NCBI GenBank assembly: GCA_964626565.1
Contig: CAZVFX010000169.1
Location: 1 to 12,134, forward strand
DNA from: CAZVFX01 sp964626565
GTDB lineage: Bacteria > Myxococcota_A > UBA9042 > CAIXZC01
Direction of reading: 5' to 3'
DNA length: 12,134 bases
This document shows, one piece after another, positions 7,041-12,134 of this stretch (positions are counted from its first letter, which is position 1; each line of letters begins with the position of its first letter). A model generated the notes under the pieces. It was not told where the DNA came from, did not search any database, and saw only the letters and a program-made list of their open reading frames with translations. The position numbers and the translations under genes are program-made.

Positions 7041-7463
7041 GTGATACGAGTCAACGACAGGGTTTCCATTGCGGAAGACGAAATCACCTTCACCGCGTCG
7101 CGTGCGGGAGGGCCCGGGGGCCAGAACGTGAACAAGGTCTCCACCCGTGTGATGTTGCTTTTCGACCTTGCCGGCTCCCCATCCCTCAATCAGGAGCAGA
7201 AGCAGCGGATCTCGTCGCGTCTGCGCACCAGGATCAGCAAGGACGGCGTCCTGCGCGTCGTGTGCCAGAAGCATCGCAGCCAGTCGGCTAATAAGGAGGC
7301 CGCGGTGGAGCGACTCGCCGAGCTACTCCGGGAATCATTGATCCAACAGAAACCACGGAAGAAGACCAAAGTCTCCAGGGCTGCCAAACAGCGTCGCCTT
7401 GAAGAGAAGCGGCACCGCAGCCAGGTGAAAAAGCATCGTTCAAAAAAGATCGACTTCGATTGA
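7041..7463 (+). CDS. arfB: ArfB/YaeJ-type peptidyl-tRNA hydrolase for ribosome rescue
   Basis: This 140-residue cytoplasmic protein starts at GTG. The catalytic loop SRAGGPGGQNVNKVST (20-35) contains the GGQ motif (26-28) shared by class I release factors and ArfB/ICT1. It is followed by the family-typical SQSANKEAA. There is no stop-codon-recognition domain. Instead, residues about 105-140 form a basic tail (TKVSRAAKQRRLEEKRHRSQ, then KKHRSKK), which in ArfB enters the empty mRNA channel of stalled ribosomes. The length matches the family (about 140). It hydrolyses peptidyl-tRNA on ribosomes stalled on mRNAs without a stop codon. It is divergent from the ligase and followed by a 102-bp gap before the big lipoprotein gene, so it is probably transcribed alone. 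Confidence 0.92.
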   Translation: MIRVNDRVSIAEDEITFTASRAGGPGGQNVNKVSTRVMLLFDLAGSPSLNQEQKQRISSRLRTRISKDGVLRVVCQKHRSQSANKEAAVERLAELLRESLIQQKPRKKTKVSRAAKQRRLEEKRHRSQVKKHRSKKIDFD

Positions 7464-7465
7464 CC

Positions 7466-7517
7466 TGCTCGACTGAAAAATTGGGCAGAAAGGAGTTTAT
7501 CGGGGCTTGCTCGACTG
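7466..7517 (+). repeat. Direct repeat pair TGCTCGACTG
   Basis: Two identical 10-mers lie at 7466-7475 and 7508-7517, 42 bp apart start to start (four helical turns), in the short gap before the large lipoprotein gene. The second copy sits just before a possible -10 (TACACT). This could be a regulator site or chance. Confidence 0.35.
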
Positions 7518-7524
7518 CTACACT
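7496..7524 (+). promoter_or_regulatory. Weak candidate promoter for the large lipoprotein gene
   Basis: TTTATC (7496-7501) and TACACT (7519-7524) are separated by 17 bp. This predicts a leader of about 35 nt before the ATG at 7566. The -35 is poor. No terminator hairpin for arfB is visible in the same gap. Confidence 0.3.
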
Positions 7525-7565
7525 GATCGGAAGACGTGCTCTGCAACGAACAAAAAAGGGAGCGT

Positions 7566-10500
7566 ATGAAACCACAGATTGCCACCTTTGTCACTTCGCT
7601 GTTGCTGCTGGGGTGTCTTTCGAAGCCGACTCCCTGGGAGCCGGTTTCGAAGGAGGTCGGGCCTCGCCAGGATGTTCCCGGGGAAGAAGTTGAGCCTCTG
7701 GACACCCGGGAAGCAGTAGAACTGACCGACCTCCCTGTTGCTCCCGAGGATGTTTCCCAGGAAGTCTTGGATATCGTCGCTGACGAGATAGACGTCTTTG
7801 ATGCGGTTGACGATGACATCTTTGCTATCGACCTGCTGGTTGATACCAATGATGGCGAGGCAGAAATCGTGGATGTGGCCATGGACGCCACCGATCTGTC
7901 GGTCGACGAAACCGACGAGGAGATTCCGTGCGTTCCGGAGTGCGATGGCGTGGACTGCGGTGACGACGGATGTGGCGGTCTCTGCCCTCCGGGCTGCGAA
8001 ATTGCCAACGAATGCATGGAAGGAGTGTGCCAGGAAGGTGCTTGCGAGTTTGCGCCCGTCGAGGGTGACGTCGCGTGCGAAGACGGCGACCCATGCACCG
8101 TAGATGAGCACTGTGTCGGCGGAGTGTGCCAGTCAGGTGGCTATGCACTCCAGTGTCTCGGAGTGTGTGGCGATGGCGATTGCACATATCCCGATAACTA
8201 CCTCGATTGTCCGGTGGACTGCGGCTACTGCGGTGACGGTATCTGTGGCTTCTCCGAGGTGGGAGCGGACGGTGGAACGTGCCCGAAAGACTGCCTTGCG
8301 GCTTGCGGAAACGGCAATTGTGAAGGTGGCGAGACCTCGGAGGATTGTCCTGCAGATTGCGGGTTCTGCGGTGACGGCATCTGCTGGCCCGAGGAACTGG
8401 TTTCCGGGTGTGGACCCGATTGTCCGGTGGACTGCGGAAACGATATTTGTGGGATGTCTGAAACGGCGAAGAACTGCCCTGCTGACTGCGCCACTTGCGG
8501 TGACGACACTTGCGAGGGCGGCGAGAACCCCTTTGATTGCCCGGAGGATTGCGTTTCGTGCGGTGATGGCAAGTGCTTCCCGCCCGAGACCCCTCAAGGG
8601 TGCCCGGCTGACTGTTTGACGCCATGCGGAAACGGTATTTGCGATGGGGTCGAGTCCCCCGACAGTTGCCCCTACGATTGCGGTACACAATGCGGCAACG
8701 GTGTGTGCGGCGCCCTGGAGTCAGGGGCTACCTGTCCCCAGGATTGCTGGGTGGGCTGCGGAGACGGGGAGTGCGTCATCGAGGAGGGCGAGACGGAAGG
8801 CAACTGCCCCGTCGACTGTGTAGTCGACCAGGATGGGGATGGAATTCCCGACGGGGAGGACAACTGCCCTGTCACTCCGGACCCGGAGGGACTCGATTTC
8901 GACAACGACGGCATGGGGGATGTCTGCGATGCCGATGATGATGACGACGGCGATCCCGACGCCTCCGACTGTTCACCACTTGACCCGGAAGCATCGACCC
9001 TTGCTGAGGAGATTTGTGACGGGAAAGATAATGACTGTGACGATGATGTGGACGAGGAAACTTGCGATGACCAGAACCCGTGCACTCTCGACTGGTGTTC
9101 CGGCGTGTGCGAGCACGAAGAACTGGATGAGAGCGAGCCGTGTCTGGACGGGCTGGAGGGAGTTTGCGCCGCGGGAGAGTGCGTTTGTGCAGGGTCGTGT
9201 GTCGGCAAAGAGTGCGGCGACGACGGCTGCGGTGGAGACTGCGGAAACTGTGCGGAGACTCTGGGCGTCAATTGGGTGTGCGTGAATTTCGAGTGTGCCT
9301 GCACCCCGGCATGTGAGGAGAAGGAATGTGGAGATGACGGGTGCGGCGATGAGTGCGGGACCTGCCCGGGAGAGCAGGATCAGTGTGTCGAGGGTTTGTG
9401 TGAGTGCATTCCCGAATGCGACGGCGTGACGTGCGGCGAGGACGGCTGTGGAGGCTTGTGCACCGATTGCCCGGTGTGTGGCAATGGGGCGCTCGAGGAA
9501 GATGAGGAGTGCGACGACGGAAATGACGTAGCCTGGGATGGTTGCCACAAATGCCTGGTGAGTGAGATCCAGGTAAATACGACGGTGGCGGGCCGTCAGG
9601 CCGCGCCTGCTGTAGCGACCTTCTGGGACGGGAGCTACGTGGTTGCCTGGGAAGGAGGCAGCGACGACTCTTCCCTTGATGTTTTCGTGCAGTCTTTTTC
9701 CGCCGCCGGAGAGCCGGTGTCGGATGAGTTTCTGGTCAACACCACCACCGTCGGAAACCAGCGCAACCCGGCGGTGGCCTCGTGGGGTTTCGGCGCCTTC
9801 ATCATCGTTTGGGAGGCCGACGGGCAGGATGGCGATGGGTATGGCATATACTCCCGCTTCTTCTTGCCGGGCGGGACCGCCCCGGGAGACGAGACCCAGG
9901 TCAACACGACGTTCGCTTTGGACCAGATCAATCCTGCGGTGGCTCCCGGCCAGGGCTCGTCGTTTCTTGTCGCCTGGCAGTGCCTCGTTGACGCTGGTGG
10001 GATAGTTGGGGAGAACTACGATATCTGCGCCCGCGCCTACGATGCGGATCCCGACTGGGTCGACAACGATGCGATGGTTCTTCAGTACATTCAGCAGGAT
10101 CAGCGATTTCCGGCCATCGCTACCTGGGATGACGGGGAGTACGTCATGGTCTGGGACCGGGGGTCGACCGGCCAGGACAAGTACGACATCGGCATTAACT
10201 TCTTCGATTCGGACGGCGTGAAGCTGGGGGTTGAGTTTACGGCCACCGGCCAGATCCCCGGTGACCAGGAGAATCCCGGCGTGGCGGTTGCTGATCCAGC
10301 GTTTCTTGTGGTTTGGCAGGACGAAACCGGTGACAATTCAGGCGATGGGATCAGCGGGCGTTTTTACCCCACCCAGGAGTCGAGCGGATCCACGAAACAG
10401 ATCAATCTCGTCGAACTGGGCGACCAGCAAATGCCTTCGGTAGCTGCGTTCCAGGGAACCGTCAATCCGGACGAGTTCCTGGTTGCCTGGCAGAGTCGGG

Positions 10501-10763
10501 AAACCGTGGCTGATGATTGGGAGGTAGGGGGCCTTAGACTGGATGGCGACGGCAACGCTGACGGCATGGAGTTTTCGCCCCACGGTGAGGGAGCATGGGA
10601 CCGGGCTGCGCCCGCGGTGGCAACGTTCATGGACGGCAGCTTCGTTATCGCCTGGGAGAGTTGCACGAAGTCGTGGGAGCCGGCAGAGAACGGTCAGGAT
10701 GGAAACGGCTGTGGCGTCTACGTTCAGCGCTACGAACCGGACGGCACAAAGAAGAACAAGTAG
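7566..10763 (+). CDS. Giant modular Cys-rich lipoprotein with seven-blade propeller
   Basis: The protein has 1065 residues. The ATG at 7566 (GGGAG at 7558-7562) is preferred over one ten codons upstream because it begins a clean lipoprotein signal, ending LLLGC with Cys17. The modules in order are: a Cys-free acidic linker (about 20-120); a CDGVDCGDDGCGGLC unit (from 122); ten CGDGxC...CPxDC units (201-418); a thrombospondin type-3/Ca-binding-like DQDGDGIPDGEDNC stretch (421-455); a MopE-like CDGKDNDCDDDVDEETC motif (to 501); CxGKECGDDGCGGDCG-type units (about 539-638); a DUF4215-like CDDGNDVAWDGC unit (638-663); and seven propeller repeats (667-1065). It is expected to be anchored in the outer membrane by lipid and to extend outward as a disulfide- and Ca-stabilised stalk with a terminal propeller, possibly for ligand binding. 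The ligand is unknown and no catalytic motif is seen. Confidence 0.85.
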   Translation: MKPQIATFVTSLLLLGCLSKPTPWEPVSKEVGPRQDVPGEEVEPLDTREAVELTDLPVAPEDVSQEVLDIVADEIDVFDAVDDDIFAIDLLVDTNDGEAEIVDVAMDATDLSVDETDEEIPCVPECDGVDCGDDGCGGLCPPGCEIANECMEGVCQEGACEFAPVEGDVACEDGDPCTVDEHCVGGVCQSGGYALQCLGVCGDGDCTYPDNYLDCPVDCGYCGDGICGFSEVGADGGTCPKDCLAACGNGNCEGGETSEDCPADCGFCGDGICWPEELVSGCGPDCPVDCGNDICGMSETAKNCPADCATCGDDTCEGGENPFDCPEDCVSCGDGKCFPPETPQGCPADCLTPCGNGICDGVESPDSCPYDCGTQCGNGVCGALESGATCPQDCWVGCGDGECVIEEGETEGNCPVDCVVDQDGDGIPDGEDNCPVTPDPEGLDFDNDGMGDVCDADDDDDGDPDASDCSPLDPEASTLAEEICDGKDNDCDDDVDEETCDDQNPCTLDWCSGVCEHEELDESEPCLDGLEGVCAAGECVCAGSCVGKECGDDGCGGDCGNCAETLGVNWVCVNFECACTPACEEKECGDDGCGDECGTCPGEQDQCVEGLCECIPECDGVTCGEDGCGGLCTDCPVCGNGALEEDEECDDGNDVAWDGCHKCLVSEIQVNTTVAGRQAAPAVATFWDGSYVVAWEGGSDDSSLDVFVQSFSAAGEPVSDEFLVNTTTVGNQRNPAVASWGFGAFIIVWEADGQDGDGYGIYSRFFLPGGTAPGDETQVNTTFALDQINPAVAPGQGSSFLVAWQCLVDAGGIVGENYDICARAYDADPDWVDNDAMVLQYIQQDQRFPAIATWDDGEYVMVWDRGSTGQDKYDIGINFFDSDGVKLGVEFTATGQIPGDQENPGVAVADPAFLVVWQDETGDNSGDGISGRFYPTQESSGSTKQINLVELGDQQMPSVAAFQGTVNPDEFLVAWQSRETVADDWEVGGLRLDGDGNADGMEFSPHGEGAWDRAAPAVATFMDGSFVIAWESCTKSWEPAENGQDGNGCGVYVQRYEPDGTKKNK
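8166..8819 (+). repeat. Ten CGDGxC...CPxDC repeats
   Basis: Residues 201-418 of the large lipoprotein consist of ten units of about 20-24 residues. Each opens with C-G-(N/D)-(G/D)-x-C (CGDGDC, CGDGIC, CGNGNC, CGNDIC, CGDDTC and others), mostly has a following Glu/Ser-Glu, and closes with C-P-x-D-C. In unit 4 an extra CGPDCPVDC replaces the plain closing. DNA copies differ at many synonymous sites. Confidence 0.9.
9564..10763 (+). repeat. Seven beta-propeller blades
   Basis: Seven repeats of about 52-65 residues follow the pattern QVNTTxxGxQxxPAVAxxxD then G-x-(F/Y)-(V/L)-(V/I)-x-W-(E/Q/D), and end with a Y/F-x-R-x-(F/Y) strand. Examples are NTTVAGRQAAPAVATFWDGS, NTTTVGNQRNPAVA, QQDQRFPAIATWDDGEYVMV and WDRAAPAVATFMDGSFVIAW. 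Several blades carry QDGDG/QDGNG-type acidic loops that could bind Ca. Seven copies would close a ring by themselves. The blade count is my manual segmentation. Confidence 0.75.
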
Positions 10764-10773
10764 TTCCCTCCCC

Positions 10774-12134
10774 CTACGGACAAGGGTGACTGTCGCAGCT
10801 CGAGCCGGCCAGGAAGAATCCATCAGGGTTCATGATGCAGGAGAGCATATCCCCGGGCATACAGGTTGAACCCATTGGCGACATGATGCAGCAAGCGCCG
10901 GTGAAGCAGTTGACCTCACCGCAGCTCTTTCCGCACAGGCAATTGCCGCCCATAGCCTGACATTCGCTTTGCGGCCCGAATACGCAGATCGGAGCTTCGA
11001 TGTCGGCGAAACAGCAGGCATTGTGCGGATCCCCACAACCGTCGTCGGGGTCCTGAGGGCACGGGTCGCACGCGTCTCCTGCGCTGTCCTGGTCTTCATT
11101 CGCCTGGTCCGCATTGGCGTCCAGCGGGCAGTTGTCCGAGCTGCACACGCCGTCTTCGTCGGGGTCAAGCGCCAGGTCCGGGCTATGGACGCAACCATCG
11201 AACGCTACGCACTCATCGACGGTGCAGATGTCTCCATCGTCACATATGGCGTCGTCGCCTTCGTACACACAGCCAACCCCGCTCTGGCACGAATCAGTTG
11301 TGCAGGGTACGTCGTCGTCACAGCTCAGGGACGGATAGGTGCACTCTCCCGAGGCGGGATCGCAAACATCATCTGTGCACGGGTCGGAGTCATCACAGAA
11401 GACGGAGGGGACGCCGTCACAGTCTCCAGTGAAACACAGGTCCTCCGAGGTACACGCATTGCCGTCGTCGCAAGTGGTTCCGTCTTCCGCGGTCGGGTAC
11501 TCGCAGTCCCCTGTCTGGGCGTTGCAGTCTCCTGCGGTCTGGCACGTCCCGGGGTTGTCGCAAGTGATCGCCTGGCCGGTACATTCCCCTCCGGAGCAGA
11601 CATCGTTGGTGGTGCACAGGTTTCCGTCGTCACAGGTTCCGTCGTTCGGCGTATTGTCGCATGAGCCGTCGCCGTTGCAGGAGTCATCGGTGCAGACGTT
11701 GGCGTCTTCGCACGAGTATGGCTCGCCGGCGCAGGCTTTGTCCTGGCAGACGTCTCCGCTGGTGCAGAGGTCATTGTCATCGCAGACTGCGTTATTGGCA
11801 GCGTTGTCGCACGAGCCGTCGCCGTTGCACGAGTCGTCAGTGCAGACGTTGTCGTCGTCACAGGAGTATGGAGTTCCACCGCACGCCTTGGCTGCGCAAA
11901 CGTCGTTGCTGGTGCATGGGTCGTTATCGTTGCAGGCCGCGTTGTTTGCTGAGTTCGAGCAACCGGCGGCGGGGTCATCGCACGAGTCGTCGGTGCAGAC
12001 GTTGCCGTCATCGCAATTGGGCGGCGCTCCGCCCACGCACTGTCCGCCCGCACAGGTGTCCTCTGTGGTGCACGCGTTGTTGTCGTTGCACTGGGCTGTA
12101 TTGTTGCTGTTTGCGCAGCCGATGGCGGGGTCGC
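10774..12134 (-). CDS. Cys-rich repeat protein, C-terminal part (5' partial)
   Basis: The frame is open to the right edge (first full codon ends at 12132), so only the last 452 residues are seen. The GTG at 12036 lies inside a repeat and is not a start. Residues about 1-195 are 50-residue repeats of the type NVCTDDSCxxxxxCxN followed by CDDxxxCTxxDxC and CxGxPxxC. Further irregular CDD..CT.D.C units run to about 315. A Ca-binding-like Asp stretch follows (DPDEDGVCSSDNCPLDANAD, about 323-342, plus EDQDSAGDACDPC). The end (about 372-452) holds two units beginning ACC and including CQAMGGNC and CIMNPDGFFLAGSSC, resembling short ACC...GG...C repeats of planctomycete and deltaproteobacterial secreted proteins. 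It is probably secreted or surface-bound; the function is unknown. Its stop codon is 10 bp from that of the convergent lipoprotein gene. Confidence 0.8.
   Translation of the reverse strand, partial: DPAIGCANSNNTAQCNDNNACTTEDTCAGGQCVGGAPPNCDDGNVCTDDSCDDPAAGCSNSANNAACNDNDPCTSNDVCAAKACGGTPYSCDDDNVCTDDSCNGDGSCDNAANNAVCDDNDLCTSGDVCQDKACAGEPYSCEDANVCTDDSCNGDGSCDNTPNDGTCDDGNLCTTNDVCSGGECTGQAITCDNPGTCQTAGDCNAQTGDCEYPTAEDGTTCDDGNACTSEDLCFTGDCDGVPSVFCDDSDPCTDDVCDPASGECTYPSLSCDDDVPCTTDSCQSGVGCVYEGDDAICDDGDICTVDECVAFDGCVHSPDLALDPDEDGVCSSDNCPLDANADQANEDQDSAGDACDPCPQDPDDGCGDPHNACCFADIEAPICVFGPQSECQAMGGNCLCGKSCGEVNCFTGACCIMSPMGSTCMPGDMLSCIMNPDGFFLAGSSCDSHPCP
11551..12134 (-). repeat. Tandem repeats of about 150 bp (50 residues)
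   Basis: About four copies are seen, the first cut by the window edge. Corresponding points at 11656 and 11806 are exactly 150 bp apart, and both begin a stretch of about 45 bp that is nearly identical between copies. The encoded motif is NVCTDDSCNGDGSCDN, then CDD(N/G)xLCT, DVC and C-x-G. The better DNA conservation here, compared with the CGDGxC array of the neighbouring gene, points to more recent duplication or gene conversion. Confidence 0.8.

Noticed and set aside
6959..7189. A 77-residue N-terminal extension of the ligase
   Set aside because: It overlaps arfB and the promoter and has no family similarity. AGGAGG before 6958 marks the true start.
7525..7542. GATCGGAAGACGTGCTCT resembles the start of a common sequencing adapter
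   Set aside because: Only the first ten bases match the adapter start, and the following bases diverge. The flanks continue naturally into a ribosome-binding site and a gene, so contamination is unlikely.
8166..8819. Repetitive DNA as a possible CRISPR or other non-coding array
   Set aside because: The periodicity keeps one reading frame and follows a Cys-repeat protein pattern; there are no constant repeats separated by unique spacers.
7190..9304. Several long Ser/Pro- or Arg-rich minus-strand frames (7190-8098, 7825-8688, 8672-9304)
   Set aside because: They are low-complexity complements of arfB and of the Cys/Asp-rich lipoprotein gene. The plus-strand proteins have clear motifs and signals.
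10969..11664. A long plus-strand frame rich in Val/Ala/Gly opposite the repeat protein
   Set aside because: It is a by-product of repeated Cys/Asp codons read on the complement; it has no ribosome-binding site and no domain-like pattern.

Overview
The window is GC-rich, gene-dense bacterial DNA (nine protein genes, almost no spacer) and looks like a piece of a Myxococcota-type (former deltaproteobacterial) chromosome. The grounds are the secreted protein repertoire: large, very Cys-rich proteins built from CGxDGCGGxCGxC modules, DUF4215-like (CDDGN) modules, MopE-like CDGxDNDCD motifs, thrombospondin type-3-like Asp repeats and an IgGFc-binding-type domain. This combination is common in myxobacteria and relatives. 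The assignment is an inference from family knowledge, not from a search. I see no tRNA, rRNA, CRISPR, IS element or phage gene, and no gene-free stretch above about 100 bases.

Layout. (1) 3-1946 (+): 3' part of a secreted protein with N-terminal Cys modules and an IgGFc-binding-like domain interrupted by a small Cys-rich insert. (2) 2008-4387 (+): a tight three-gene unit holding a DUF4442-type hotdog protein, a Cys-rich probable lipoprotein ending in a thioredoxin-fold domain with a CTAC active site, and fxsA, which starts inside the previous stop codon. (3) 4344-6958 (-): an acyl-CoA-ligase-like ANL enzyme followed, with an ATGA overlap, by a double-hotdog MaoC-type hydratase. This unit converges on fxsA with a 44-bp tail overlap. 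(4) 7041-7463 (+): arfB, a GGQ ribosome-rescue hydrolase, divergent from the ligase across an 82-bp spacer with a good minus-strand promoter. (5) 7566-10763 (+): a 1065-residue lipoprotein with an acidic linker, ten CGDGxC repeats, Ca-binding-like and MopE-like modules, more Cys modules and a seven-blade beta-propeller. (6) 10774-12134 (-): the C-terminal 452 residues of another Cys-rich repeat protein, converging on gene 5 with only 10 bp between the stop codons.

How the genes fit together. Two themes are interleaved. One is cell-surface disulfide-rich architecture: four Cys-rich proteins, one of which carries its own thioredoxin-like domain. The other is cytoplasmic acyl-CoA handling: a ligase, a MaoC-type hydratase and a DUF4442 hotdog protein. 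arfB and fxsA are housekeeping or membrane genes inserted between them. The most interesting candidate for something not well described is the redox-domain/Cys-rich-stalk lipoprotein at 2502-3905, together with its Cys-rich neighbours. A functional link between them is a hypothesis only.
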